From assembly GCA_020205615.1 (NCBI GenBank), contig CM035165.1, forward strand, positions 32,709,544 through 32,773,543: a DNA stretch of 64,000 nucleotides, in the 5' to 3' direction. The notes beneath the pieces were generated by a model. That model saw only the letters and a program-made list of their open reading frames with translations. It was not told the origin of the DNA and did no database searches. How positions within the stretch are numbered: position 1 is the first letter of the stretch; each line of letters starts with the position of its first letter. This stretch comes from Panax quinquefolius (taxonomy: Eukaryota > Streptophyta > Magnoliopsida > Apiales > Araliaceae). Position numbers and translations under genes: made by a program. Positions 10,046-21,254 of the stretch are shown piece after piece.

Positions 10046-12821
10046 TGTAAGACCCCGAAATTTTTAAATAAAAGGAATTTCCTTTATTTATTATTTTGAA
10101 ATAGTAAGGGTTGATTTGATTAATGTGGATAGTTAAGGGTTAAATCGCAAATATTTGAAAATAAGCAGTGGTTATAAAATATTCATTGTTGTGGGGAATA
10201 TTAGTTTGGTGCGTGGAATATTAAATGCTTTGTCGGGGATATTCGATGCGGATTTAGCAAATGCCATGTGTGGGCCCCATAACGGAAAGCGATTGGATGA
10301 AGAAAGCGACAAATATAAGTTGTTTTTAAATAACAGGCGTGAGTTGTTGGCAGATTATCTTGTTGGAATACCGGTGGTTAAAACACACTAATCTGGCGTT
10401 GTTGAACAAAGAGCTTTGCGGTATTGCACCAATTATTGATTCTTACGTGAAGGCACTACTCAATAATGGTTACGATAATTCTTTATTCGATATTTTATTG
10501 AGTTAATAATTCTTTGTGTTGATATTTTATATTCATTGTTGTTTCATAATTGTCATTACACAAGTATCTTTCATTATCGAAGCAATAATTCATATTATCT
10601 GAATAATATTATTAGATAACATTATTGGCAATGTCTAGAAAGTTACGTCTAAGGAGAGGTTTGATTATCATCTAATTGCGCAGATGAAGAAATTCTTATT
10701 GAAAGCCCTCTTCCTGAGAACTGCACGGTTGTCAATATTGTGATTACATAATATTATTTGTGAATAATTAATTATTGATTTATATGATGAGGAAAATATT
10801 GATTTTATGTGGATATAGATGGAGAAAATTTTTAAAATGACAATTGTTGAAAATTAATATTTTATCTTTTTCCGATAAAATAATTCATTTAAATATATTA
10901 TTTTAATAATATATTAATAACTTGATATTTTACAATGAATGTGGGATATATGAGTATATGAGGAGGAAGAGTATTTTTGTGGCATTAAATGTTTAACACA
11001 TGTTTTGTGTGTTGGTGGACACAATTATTAATGAAATTTGATTATAAATTGTAAAATCGCCTGCTTTGTGGATTTCGGTCAATTTCTATTTGGAATTTGG
11101 AAAAACTTTCTTCTGCAAAGTTGTAGAGAATTGAATTTCCTATAAAAACTCATGAGATTCGAATTTTCTGATGAAAGGGCTATTTATTATGAATTATTGA
11201 AGTTCAAGTTCAAATAATTGATTTTTGGGAGTTTTAATTAATTATTTTGAGAAAAACGTTTTTGGTGAGTTTGTGAACCTCATTTAACATGTGTGGCTGG
11301 TGTTTTTGACCAAAAGGTGGGCTAAGGAAAATTTGTATAATTATATTAATATTATATTAAATTTTACTTTTTGGTGTTCTAAGCATTTTCCTATAAATAG
11401 GGTCTTGGGTTAGAATTGAAAATCACACCAGAAACTGAAGTTTTCTCTCTATTTCTCTCTCGATATTTTGAGCGTATTCTTGTGAGTATTTTGAGTATAC
11501 TTTGAGTATTGCTAGACGGTGCAAGTTCCTTCAAAGACTATACCCGGTGATTCTAAATAAAAATCTTGATCTTTCGAGTAAGGGATATTATTTTTTGTAA
11601 TGATATTATTTCTTCAATATCATTATCTTTGAAATGTTGATCTGAAGTTTTATCAAATTTGGAACTTTTTTTAAATATCGGGTTACTATTCACGAGTTCT
11701 TATTCATGGTTACTATTCAGCGAGTTACTATTCACGATTCTTATTCATGATTCTACTATTCACGAGTTACTATTCACGAAGTACTATTCATGAAGCGTGA
11801 AGATGTTTTTGTGGAATTTCTATCTTTTGGTGTCTGAGTTCTTATTCACGTACTCTGACTATTCACGATATCTGATCTTATTCAATTTAAAAATAAAATT
11901 TCTTCTTTTAAATCTAAAACATCTATTCGGATACTAACTCTCGATTGTATCCATGTTTTGATCATTCTTGAATTTTACACCACTATGATTATTTTTGAGA
12001 TATTTTTTGGCGTGGATAAAACCAAGTACGAATCCTTAATCCTTAATCCTTGTCATTTTGTTTCAATTGGATTCGTTTCTTTAAAATATTTTTCATCATC
12101 CTCGATCTTAAATGATGATATTATTGAATATCTTTGGCTTTGTAGTGCAAAGATTAATGATTACTTGATGAATATCTTTAGCCTTTAGTGCAAAGATGAA
12201 TGTGTTGAGATGAACATAATGGATTGATGAATATCTTTGGCTTTAGTAGTAAAGAGATGAATATTTGATTCGGATGTATATTGATTGATGTTACGAGGAT
12301 AAAATATTGATGATGGAATCGTTAAATTCATAGATTATAGTAGATTTCATTCTCTACGTAACTCTTCTATGAATTATTATTTCATTACGAATATTGATCT
12401 CAAACTTGTTGTCTATTGTATTCTATCGATTTTCCTGTGAAGACTAACGATAATTTGTTGTATATTATCTTAGTCATAATATTCTTCTTTGGGCTAGTTG
12501 AGCTCACCCTTTTCCTTGTTGTTCCATTTTTCTTCTCGTGGAGGCGAGAATGTAACAGTACTAGTCGGGGTATGGAATGAAGGTTCTAGAGAGAGTTGTT
12601 TAGTAGTCCTCACCATTTTGTAAAATAATGAATCAATAATTATGATGGGGATTTATTTGCGTGTGGATATTGTCTGAAAGACAATATTATATTTAAACTC
12701 ATTAAGATATATTGTCGTATTTCATACGACATTTGTATATTGAAGTTGTAGTTTGCTTTTTGTACCATGTATTTGGCGACTCAGAATGGGTGTTGTGTAT
12801 ACCTATTTTGGGGGCGTCACA
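10046..12821 (+). repeat. 3' LTR of element A
   Basis: Begins TGTAAGACCCCGAAA and ends GGGGGCGTCACA, followed by TATAT. The TATA box is at 11392-11399. TTCACGAGTTAC repeats lie at 11690-11800 and GAATATCTTTGGC units at 12124-12255. It aligns end to end with the 5' LTR; the visible differences are mostly at CTG/CAG-type positions. Confidence 0.88.
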
Positions 12822-12826
12822 TATAT
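12822..12826. other. Target-site duplication TATAT, right side of element A
   Basis: Exact repeat of 3337-3341. Confidence 0.75.
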
Positions 12827-13293
12827 AATCTTGGTGTTTGTATGAAGTATAATTCTCAATTTGAGACAGTGGAGATAATGATAAGTCAAGAGAAGACTCA
12901 CCATTGGGAAGAATATGATAGTAATCTTCTCATTTTTCTTTGGGGTCTATTAGATCAACCAAGGATAATTCAATGGCCATATGATATCTATCATAACCTA
13001 GAAGCATGACCTTCCATGTATACGAAGGTTTCCTTGAGCACTTCCCAAAGATTCTAATTTCTAAAACAGCTTTTTGACTATACATTTATGTAAGGTGTCA
13101 TTGTGACGTCTTATCCAAGGTTGGGATGAGAGTCACGGTTGGTATATATATTTGTATCCAAACTCATAATACGTGTTATTGTATTTTGCCACGACAATTG
13201 TTGTAATAAAGTTGTAGTTATTTTACATACCATGTATTTGGCGACTTCGAGAATGGGTTTTGGATGGAATGGACCTATTTTGGGGTTATCGCA
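12827..13293 (+). repeat. Right part of the older plus-strand LTR
   Basis: From 13024 on it is the reverse complement of 60366-60630 with moderate divergence, including GAAGGTTTCCTTGAG and the terminal CCTATTTTGGGG block. The end is set at about 13293 (GGGGTTATCGCA) by comparison with the GGGGCGTCACA ends of other LTRs. Together with 2167-3341 it forms one LTR interrupted by element A. Confidence 0.65.
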
Positions 13294-13835
13294 AGAAAGC
13301 ACCATGAAATCCGGGACATAACACGGTGAACACAATGAGAACATCTACTTCAACCCTAATTCGAACTAAATCGAACACGATCTTGAAAGCGGCCATAATC
13401 AAAAACGAAATACAAAACAAAATCGATTTGAGCTTAGCTAAATCACACATAACATCTAGATCCTAAATAATACGATAGAATATAGTGAGATTCGTTGTGA
13501 AAAAGCGAATGCGTAAATCCATCTCCATCTCAGTTTTACGATCCAGATCTGGATTTTTTTCTTCTTCAACAAAAGTGAAAAATGAAATGCAAATTTGTGG
13601 TCATTGATTTCGGTACTTTTTGGGAAGGATCGTGGGAGGAGAGATAGAGATAAGGAAGCGAAAATAATGAGCATCGGAATGAGATGAATGAACTTCTTCT
13701 CGGTGATTTTTGAGAGCCTAAGACTTCATGGACGAATGATGTAGATGTTTTAAGCAATTTTGGTGAGGAAGAAGATAAAGCAATTTTGCCACATAATCAA
13801 TGATTGCCACATAATAATTTTTTGTTGTTTTTAAT
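13294..13835. other. Unassigned intergenic DNA
   Basis: No recognised gene, tRNA or transposon end. Short open frames on the minus strand (13456-13757) have a biased, serine- and leucine-rich composition and no recognisable motif. Confidence 0.5.
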
Positions 13836-14010
13836 GCCATGTGTGTAATTATTTAACGCCCGTCCAAGAAATTGGACGGAATGGGTTGATTGAACATTTT
13901 TAAAAAGTACAGTGGGCTAATTGAATATTTTAAAAGCACAGTGGCTAATTACTTAAAACACTACAACCACAGTGGTGAAAAAGTGCTTTTTGCCTTAAAT
14001 AAACATACCT
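13836..14010 (+). repeat. Short repeat units, GGCTAATTGAATATTTTAAAA type
   Basis: Two to three diverged units containing CAGTGGGCTAATT-GAATATTTTAAAA lie in 13880-13970. Before them is an inverted CCGTCCAAGAAATTGGACGG hairpin at 13860-13880. This is common plant-repeat type sequence, but I cannot name the family. Confidence 0.4.
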
Positions 14011-14310
14011 CAACACGTGGTCATCAAAATATGCATGCGAATATATGTGATAGTATACGATTTATGAGCTGTTTGTTTAGGACATCTGAATGACTGAATG
14101 AGTCATCCATTAAGTGTGTTTGTTTTAAAAAAAAATCGTTTAACTGACTCAATCGATCAAATGATTGAGCTGAATGGCATCAATCAAACACACCTTTACC
14201 AAAATATTAAGTATGTTTGTATTGGCAAAAAACTGTTTGAATGGCTAAATTAGTCAAATGATTGAGCTGAATGGCATCAATCAAACACCCCTTTACAAAA
14301 AATATTAAAG

Positions 14311-14391
14311 GTCGCCTGAGAGATTCAAACTCTCGCGGGGAAACCACATGTACTTAGCAGGCACACGCCTTAACCACTCGGCCAAAGCGAC
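14311..14391 (-). tRNA. tRNA-Ser (anticodon GCT), copy 1, probably defective
   Basis: The minus strand reads GTCGCTTTGGCCGAGTGGTT (acceptor stem and A box), with anticodon GCT in CTGCTAA and a long class-II variable arm. The acceptor stem GTCGC pairs with GCGAC. Compared with copy 3 the T loop reads TTTGAAT instead of TTCGAAT, which damages the B box. The variable-arm stem has a GTGG against CCCC mismatch, and the discriminator position would be C rather than G. A run of six T follows within 20 bases. Confidence 0.8.
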
Positions 14392-14667
14392 ACACTAATG
14401 GATTTGACCCACTAATTGATTTATATTTAAATAACATAACCCAACACGTGGTCATCAAAATATGCATGCGAGTATATGTGATAGTAGACGACTTAGGGGT
14501 TATTTGTTTAGGAGATGTGAATGACTGAATGAGTCATCTATTAAGTGACTGAATTAGTCATCCATTAAGTGTGTTTGTTTTGAAAAAAAACCGTTTGAAT
14601 GGCTGAATCGGTCAAATGATTAAACTGAATGGCATCAATCAAACACCCCTTTACCAAAATATTAAAG

Positions 14668-14748
14668 GTCGCCTGAGAGATTCAAACTCTCGCGGGGAAA
14701 CCACATGTACTTAGCAGGCACACGCCTTAACCACTCGGCCAAAGCGAC
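14668..14748 (-). tRNA. tRNA-Ser (anticodon GCT), copy 2, probably defective
   Basis: Identical to copy 1 across the tRNA, including the TTTGAAT T loop and the variable-arm mismatch. It arose with copy 1 by the 357-bp tandem duplication. Downstream it has only a T4 run. Confidence 0.78.
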
Positions 14749-15135
14749 ACACTAATGGATTTGACCCACTAATTGATTTATATTTAAATAACATACCCCA
14801 ACACGTGGTCATCAAAATATGCATGCGAGTATATGTGATAGTAGACGACTTAGGGGTTATTTGTTTAGGACATGTGAATGACTGAATGAGTCATCTATTA
14901 AGTGACTAAATTAGTCATCCATTAAGTGTGTTTGTTTTGAAAAAAAAACGTTTGAATGGCTGAATCGGTCAAATGATTGAACTGAATGGCATCAATCAAA
15001 CACCCCTTTACCAAAATATTAAGTATGTTTGTTTTGGAAAAAAATCGTTAAGTATGTTTGTTTTGGAAAAAAATCGTTTAAATAGCTAAATCAGTCAAAT
15101 GATTGAACTCCCCTTTACCAAAAGGTAAAAATATC

Positions 15136-15216
15136 GTCGCCTGAGAGATTCGAACTCTCGCGGGGAAACCCCATGTACTTAGCAGGCATACGCCTTAACC
15201 ACTCGGCCAAAGCGAC
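15136..15216 (-). tRNA. tRNA-Ser (anticodon GCT), copy 3, best candidate for a working gene
   Basis: Same fold as copies 1 and 2, but with the standard T loop TTCGAAT (good B box), a GGGG/CCCC variable-arm stem and a G discriminator base supplied by position 15135. A T5 run follows on the minus strand (complement of 15124-15131). Its one blemish is an A-C mismatch in the anticodon stem (GTATGCC where copies 1 and 2 have GTGTGCC). It starts 203 bp from the RING gene and is transcribed away from it. Confidence 0.85.
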
Positions 15217-15255
15217 GCTCTGTTTCTTAGAACGGTTTAATTAATAACAAAATCA

Positions 15256-15263
15256 TATATAAG
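15256..15263 (+). promoter_or_regulatory. Likely TATA box of the RING gene
   Basis: TATATAAG lies 156 bp before the ATG at 15419, followed by a CT- and CA-rich leader typical of plant 5' UTRs. Position and sequence only. Confidence 0.5.
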
Positions 15264-15418
15264 CTAATGGCATTTACTGTAATTAAATGTCACAATCAAC
15301 GTTGTTTTGTTGGCCCCGCCAAAGCACCAAACCAAAAGTAAAGTGAACCAAACCATTTCTCTCTCACAGCCAAACAAACAAATAAACCGAAAATCCGACA
15401 AAACCCAACTTCACAATA

Positions 15419-16446
15419 ATGTCCTCCGCCGCCGCCGCCGACGCCGCCGCCGCCGCCGCCGTAGAACGACAAACATACTGGTGTCACGAGTGCGACATGA
15501 GCATCTCTCTCCTCTCCTCCGCCACCACTACCACCACCGCCCTCCTCTGCCCTTACTGCCACAGTGACTTCCTCGAAGAACTAGACAACCCCACAAACCT
15601 TAACCCCAGCCCTGATCCTAATAATGCTAATGAATCAATCATTCTCAATCCTCTCTTCCCTTCATTTCTCTCTCCTCCGGAAACCCTAACCGATAACGAT
15701 AATAATAACAACAATTTCCCCCTCCCGTCCACCGCCGCCCACGACGATAACTTCCTCCTCGACAGCCCTTACCTCCACCGCCTCATCCACGAACTAGCCA
15801 CCAACGCCGACACCTCCTCCCCTCCGCCCCAATCCCCCGCCACCATAATCCAACATCCAAATCCGCCCTCGAATCAATCCCGACCATCACAATCACCGAC
15901 ATATTGCTCGATTCAGATCCCGTGATTCTCTGTGCTGTTTGTAAGGACCAGTTTGTGATTAATGTTGAAGCTAAGCAGCTTCCTTGTAATCATATGTATC
16001 ATCCGGATTGTATTTTGCCGTGGCTGAAAACGCATAATTCGTGCCCAGTTTGTCGGTTCACGATGCCTACAGAGAGTGATGGTGGGTTTAAGGGGAGGAG
16101 GATGAGAGAGAGAGTGATGAATGCAAGGTTGGGAGAGTTGATGGGTGAAGAGGAGTTTTCTGGGTTTGGGAGTACTTTGAGGCACATTGCAAGGAGGCAC
16201 AGGCTTGTGTTTCCGGTGTCAAGGAGAGAGAATCGGGTGGAAATGGTGGAGGGAGATGGCGGGGAGTCATTGTTATTATCCCCAACGCGAGTTGCAGAGG
16301 CAGATATGGGGGTGTTGGCAAGAGAGAATAGTGTGGAGACTGTCTCATCAGGCTGGCCAAGTTGGCCAATGGAAGAAGAAGGTGGAGATGATGAGATTGG
16401 TATGAGTGGTAGGGCAAATGATGGTGGGGATATTATAATGTCATGA
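15419..16446 (+). CDS. RING-H2 E3 ubiquitin ligase with N-terminal zinc ribbon (one frameshift)
   Basis: The protein would be about 342 residues if one frame change is allowed. It starts MSSAAAAD with a GCC-coded alanine run. A zinc-ribbon pair CxxC is at residues 22-25 (CHEC) and 44-47 (CPYC), as in the plant zinc-ribbon/RING ligases (RING1-like group). A low-complexity Asn/Pro/Ser middle follows. The RING-H2 finger spans 15931-16053: CAVC, then LPCNHMYHPDC, then CPVC, giving all eight zinc ligands. RING ligases of this type pass ubiquitin from an E2 to a substrate, usually in the cytosol or nucleus. The first frame ends at 15925 and the RING frame is open well upstream of 15904. The change of frame is therefore between about 15815 and 15850, where the C-rich AATCCCCCGCC tract lies. 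A one-base error or a real single-base mutation there explains it. There is no DUF1117 tail. Function is inferred from the domains. Confidence 0.85.
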
Positions 16447-18433
16447 AGTTGGAGTTTTGGTTTCCAGCAAAGTTAAGGTATTTTTTATTTCTCTCATTTC
16501 TTTGTTTCTGCTAAGAATTGTTTTATTAGACAGACTACAAAAAAGAAACTTAATGTTTGTTTGATTGCTCTTGCTTGCTCTATTCTTGATTTAGTGGTTT
16601 TAATGGTGAAATTTGATTTATTAGCAGTACCATTTCTTTTCATATCTTTATTAGAATTTGGCTAGGTAAATCCATTGTTTGACTTCTATTGTTTGGCCTT
16701 GAAGCAATAGAACACCGGCTTTGTGGTCTAGATACCTGTTGATATCTTTTTTTGAAGCTAGATGTGGAGTGTCTTGATGTGTAATAGCCTATTTCCTAAG
16801 TTACTGGCAGGATACTCTGAGGTATACGTTGACTTGTTATAGGTACCAAAAACATTGTTTGTTCACTGTCTCATATTTACTTTGGTAAGACTAGGTTTGT
16901 TTGGCTTTTCAACTTTTGGTGTTATCTAGCTGCTTTTTACAGGAGTGTGAACTTTCTCATGCTTTATTAAGATACAAAATGTTAAAGTCTATAATTAATT
17001 GGGGGTTCAGTTTAGGGTTACCATGTGTTTTTCAGTTCATTTTTTTGTTACTTGGTGGGTGATTTGGCGATGACCAAAATTACTTACTTTTATAGTGAGC
17101 AATACTTTGTACTACTATATAAAATTGAAAATATATTTGAGTTTTAATTGGTCCATTTGTCTTCTATATTTATTTATTGTATCCAGTTTTAGGATGCAAA
17201 TTGGCTGAATAGTGAAACCTGATTATCTTAGCTGAGGCTGACTCGGGTATTATTGTTTCACCAGAAGTATGGACTTCAGGTCAAGATTATGTTTTAATAT
17301 GCAAGTAGAGTGGGTTGAATGTATGTGCGGATTTACTAGGCTAACCATAGGTGTTATGTTTCCTCCCCTAGTTAGGTAGCCAGCGAGTTACTCAGGTATG
17401 TATTGTTGGACTTGATGAATGTAGCTTAGGTCGAAGCTTAGAAACACATGAGTTAATTTGAAAGTTAAACTACATTTTAATGCGCCAAATTCACTAGTTA
17501 CTGCATCCGAAATTGACCCAGTAAACAAAAAGTTAGAAGGAAAAAGAAGAAGAATAAACTGAATTACTGTGTACCTAAAATGCTGAAACCTTCTAATGCA
17601 CATGTATATATAGATTTGAGCAATAAGTTTTTTGACAACAAATTTGACCAAAAGATTACTCTATATAATTTCCTACCTATAAGACGATCTGTTGTGATGG
17701 ACCTTTAACCCAACCCAGAGTATCTTATTTTAAATTCTAATAAAAATTTAGCTAAATTATTATGTACAATAAACTACTGACCCAAAAAGAGATGCGCAAA
17801 GAAATTCTGAAAAAGTTAAAAAATTGAATGGGGAAAAAAAGAAGTAGATCTTTCTTTTTTCTTCTCTATGTTCGTTGGGAAGGGGGTGGGGTTGTGTAGG
17901 AGCTACAGGGATATTGCAATCTTCACTACTGTTTTATCAATGTGCAAACCATGGAGTTGTGGATTTTACACGGTCATCAAAATGAAAGAACATGTTGATT
18001 TTGCCTTGCTTGTTAACATGAATATTTTGGGGTTAGTGTTTCATTAAATGTCAAATTAACTAATATTCATGGGATTTGGTAACCTTTGATTCTTAAGACT
18101 TTAATTACATTTGATGGAAGTTCTACTTAAAATTTTGTGCCATTTTATTATATTTTGGTTAGATTTTAATGTCGGATGACTAAATGAGTAAGATTTGTAA
18201 ACTTCTACATCAATGTACACTTTTCAAACTTCATCGACTTGAGATCATGAAATTGTAAGAGTTCAGCTCATGCTTTTTAATTGATTAAAGACTCAATTTT
18301 GAAGACAAATCTTAGGCTCATTTTTATATCAAAAGTGTGAATAAGAATGAGCTGTCTTAGGTTCATTTGTAGCCCTACATGCATATGGAAAATGAAGAAA
18401 ATGAATGATTAGAGAGCTCAAAAAGAAGACGCT
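16447..18433. other. Downstream or 3'-UTR region of the RING gene, no other gene seen
   Basis: A possible 5' splice site AAG|GTATTT occurs at 16475-16480, about 30 bases after the stop, which would open an intron in the 3' UTR. Otherwise AT-rich DNA without recognised coding or transposon features. Confidence 0.4.
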
Positions 18434-18435
18434 AC

Positions 18436-18517
18436 CTCCGTCCCGGTTTAGTTGTCTCTTTTCTTTGAGTAAGTGCAAGATATTCTCCAAAGAAAGGAGA
18501 CAACTAATTTGGGATGG
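18436..18517. mobile_element. Stowaway-type MITE (82 bp)
   Basis: Ends CCTCCGTCCCGGTTTAGTTG and, inverted, CCATCCCAAATTAGTTGTC, with TA on both sides (18434-18435 and 18518-18519). CTCCGTCCC ends and TA duplication are the marks of plant Stowaway/Mariner MITEs. Confidence 0.7.
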
Positions 18518-18519
18518 TA

Positions 18520-19484
18520 GAAGTGTGTAGTTTTTGGGACAGTGTCAGAATGGCTATGTAAAGAAGTTCGAAAGATTTAGAAGTATTGTGGTATTACAGG
18601 GGTAGATTCTTTTACTTTCTTTTCCATATGTTTTTTCTTCCCCCTTTTGGTGGGGTGGGGGGTTATGTAGAGGAGCTACTGTCATCCTGGTTACAAAATG
18701 AAAGAACGGGGAATAATGCCCCATTTCTAGGGTTACAAAGAAAATAGGAAAACATTCTGTGCTGCGCACTGCCTCTTTTAAAGTTTCAATATGAATATGC
18801 ACAACTTTGCAAGAGTTGGTTGGATAAGTTGGCTTGTGCAAGAGTTATATTGTAGCATTTTGGTGTATGAAGCTCAGATCTTATCATTGAACTCTTAGTT
18901 CTGGTTGTTTAACCTATCTAGGGCTTGCCGCTAACTTATCATTGAACTCTTAGTTGGTAAGTGAAACGAAAACGGGAACGAAAAACATCATTTTTCAGTA
19001 TACAAAATACGGTAGGGGTAGGTTTCTTTGAATCACTTGGTACGAAATATTTTTATTGGGAACATAGTATGCTGGAAAAGCGTTTTTAAAGGTATAATTT
19101 AAATTAGTTGAGATGTAGTTAAAATTGGTTGATCTGTTTCTAAGCGTAGTCTAAGTTATATGGACTCAGATTGAGTCTCGCCACATATGGGTGATTTAAA
19201 TAGTCTGACATAAGTACTCCTCAAATTTGCTTAACTTTTTACACTAAAATGAAATATCCAACATCTACCCTTCTTTGAGTGTCGAGTGTCGGATACGAGT
19301 ACTTGAAAGTGAAGAGTTCATGTAATATAAAGCGTATTATCACAACATGCACATTTTCCAGTAGGTTATGGCATGCCATCACTTATTGAATGTTCACAAG
19401 GCGCTAATTTGGTTATTCTAGTTGGCATGGTATAACCAAAGTAGTGGCTAGCTGGGTTTTTGTTTATAAGTGATACTACTTCCG
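18520..19484. other. Intergenic DNA without recognised genes
   Basis: A GGAGCTAC...AAAATGAAAGAAC stretch at 18670-18705 repeats the one at 17900-17990, so there is local duplication. A duplicated CTTATCATTGAACTCTTAGTT sits at 18880-18955. No coding sequence seen. Confidence 0.4.
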
Positions 19485-19919
19485 TGTTAATGTGTGTGAT
19501 AGAGAGTTTGATGTGGATGGAAGCAAAAGGAATTTAATATTATTGAGTTATTATTATATATTATTATTTATGGATGATTTCAATGTAATTAATTTATTTA
19601 GTAGATAATACTAGGCTATATTTAATTATATTAGTAGAATATTCTAGATTATTAATTATTTAAGGTAGTAGATAATTACTTGGATTTTATTTCCTCGTTT
19701 AATTAGGTTATTTAATATTTTACTTAGCCTCCAAGTGTTGGGGTTTTCTCCTATTTCTATATAAACAGTTGTAATCCATCATTATTATTTATTATTGAAT
19801 GATTGATATTATTGAATATTAAGCCAGGTACTTTGCGGCTTTTAGCCTTTTTACCTTCTTTCTAATCTCCTTTATTCCTTTATCTATGATTGTCCTACAT
19901 TGTTATGGTATCATGAGCC
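19485..19919 (+). repeat. Copia-type LTR end with primer-binding site
   Basis: AT-rich LTR-like DNA with a promoter element CTATATAAACAG at about 19758-19769, ending CCTACA at 19899. It is followed by TGGTATCATGAGCC (19906-19919), the plant initiator-Met primer-site motif with a small change. No Copia coding region follows, so this is a remnant. The left boundary is approximate. Confidence 0.5.
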
Positions 19920-20126
19920 AAAAGTTTATTAATATATTTTGATCACCTAATTTCTTCCTACCTAATTTTTTTGGCATCCATCAATTGTCGAAGTCACTAG
20001 AGAGTTGACACTACTACCCGAGACAACAACTTAGTTTCAAATCTACCTCAAAAATTTTATTTAAAAAAACTGCAACAACAGTATGCACCAGTGTTATTTT
20101 TCATCGGTGGCAAAATTACAGATCGG

Positions 20127-20275
20127 TACCACAAGGTTTCTAAAACTTTCAACTCAGCTCCTAAAGTTTTTGAAGTTTTCAATTCAGCCCCTGAAGTTTC
20201 AGAAAATTTCAATCAGTCCCTAAGGTTTCTGAAAAGTTCAAAGCAGCCCTCAAAACTTTAGTTTTGTCCAGCCTT
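20127..20275. repeat. CAGCCCCTGAAGTTTC minisatellite-like repeat
   Basis: Four to five diverged units of about 33-37 bp with the core CAGxCCCTxAAGTTTxTGAAA. The reverse complement resembles the GGGACTGAAATG units at 25990-26190. Confidence 0.55.
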
Positions 20276-20339
20276 GAATTGTTAAATTTCTTCATGGAGT
20301 TGAATATCCCGAAACTTCGCACATAGAATTCTTCAAAGC

Positions 20340-20720
20340 GTGACTATTTTTCATACTTTTCTTCGTTGTGGAGAAAAATGGTGTAAAATTATCATCGAAG
20401 AAGAATGTGTAGTCAATATTGTGTTTCCACGCGCGATCGAAAAATTAAAGCTTGTTACTGAACCGCACCCGAGACCTTACACTATTCCTTGGCTAGGTAA
20501 TATTTCTTTTCATGTTATAGAAAGATGTTTAGTTCCGATTCAGATGCACATATATTTTAATTTAGTATGGTGCAATTGCACATATTTTATTGGGTCAAGA
20601 TTGGATTAAATGCTTAAATGTGGATCATGAAGAAGGTGATATATACTCTTTTGAACATGAGCAAATTAATTCCATTTAAGCCTAAGGAGGAAGTTCAACA
20701 AGATGCAGTGAAAGAGTTGA
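20340..20720 (+). pseudogene. Decayed Gypsy-type retroelement protease fragment
   Basis: The reading frame at 20340-20609 has FHTFLRCGEKWCKIIIEEE followed by KLKLVTEPHPRPYTIPWL, the pattern of plant Gypsy gag-pol where the aspartic protease begins. The catalytic DGGS-type motif is replaced (IIEEECVVNIV), so it cannot be active. After a frame change the sequence continues with GQDWIKCLNVDHEEGDIYSF up to about 20640. No reverse transcriptase follows. It is not related closely to elements A-D. Confidence 0.55.
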
Positions 20721-21254
20721 ATGACGAAATTCTGCAACCCAATTACAAGTCATACAAAGATGGTTGAAGTTGAGTATACAACGAGCGAGAGCGAGATTGA
20801 GCAGAAAGTTGATGATGTATTTCCAAAGCAACTTGATAATCTATATGAAAAAATCAACGATCAAGTCATCGATTTCATCATCAACGAGATGCAACACATG
20901 CAAGTTCACTCATTAATGTTTTCTACATATCAATATGTCTACAAGGAGAACCAAACGACAAGTCGTTTACAATGTGCAATTTATATATTATTTGTTTTAG
21001 TTAACAAGTATATTGGCATTGAAATTTCATATACATTAAAACCCAAACCATAACACCATGGAATAACATTAAAAGCACAATTATGTAAATACTTGGCAAT
21101 AACAATCCAAAAATAAAACATTTGATATTAAAAACTAATAGAAGAAATGAAGAATTCAACAAACATCACATAGAAAATAAAGTTGCAACCAACCATCACA
21201 TATTACTAGTTTAATAACTAATAAAACACCACATAACAAACCAAAATAGTGTCC

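Larger units (their letters stand above)
3342..12821 (+). mobile_element. Ty3/Gypsy chromovirus element A (complete ends, TSD TATAT)
   Basis: A 9.5-kb element with two LTRs of about 2.77 kb, a primer-binding site, a damaged gag-pol region of only about 3.9 kb and a polypurine tract. The zinc knuckle, integrase core remains, GPF-type integrase tail and chromodomain-like C terminus place it with the Tekay/Del-type chromoviruses. It lies inside an older plus-strand LTR. The internal region is shorter than that of B or C because much of the reverse transcriptase segment is missing near 8160-8330. It shares its LTR start (CCGAAATTTTTAAATAAA) and altered primer site with element D. Confidence 0.85.
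14011..15120. repeat. Tandem array of three diverged units with embedded tRNA copies
   Basis: The anchor CAACACGTGGTCATCAAAATA starts at 14011, 14442 and 14799. The tRNA copies start at 14311, 14668 and 15136. The first two full units are 357 bp apart and nearly identical. Each unit carries GAATGACTGAATGAGTCATC and ends ATCAATCAAACACCCCTTTA. That end is roughly inverted relative to GGGGTTATTTGTTTA at the start of the same segment, which suggests a small hAT-like MITE was included in the duplication. Confidence 0.7.

Noticed and set aside
13456..13757. Minus-strand frames at 13456-13757 as a gene fragment.
   Set aside because: No recognisable domain and no splice or promoter signals I could support.
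15913..16417. Minus-strand frames of 62-109 residues under the RING gene.
   Set aside because: Shadows of the RING coding sequence; no motif.
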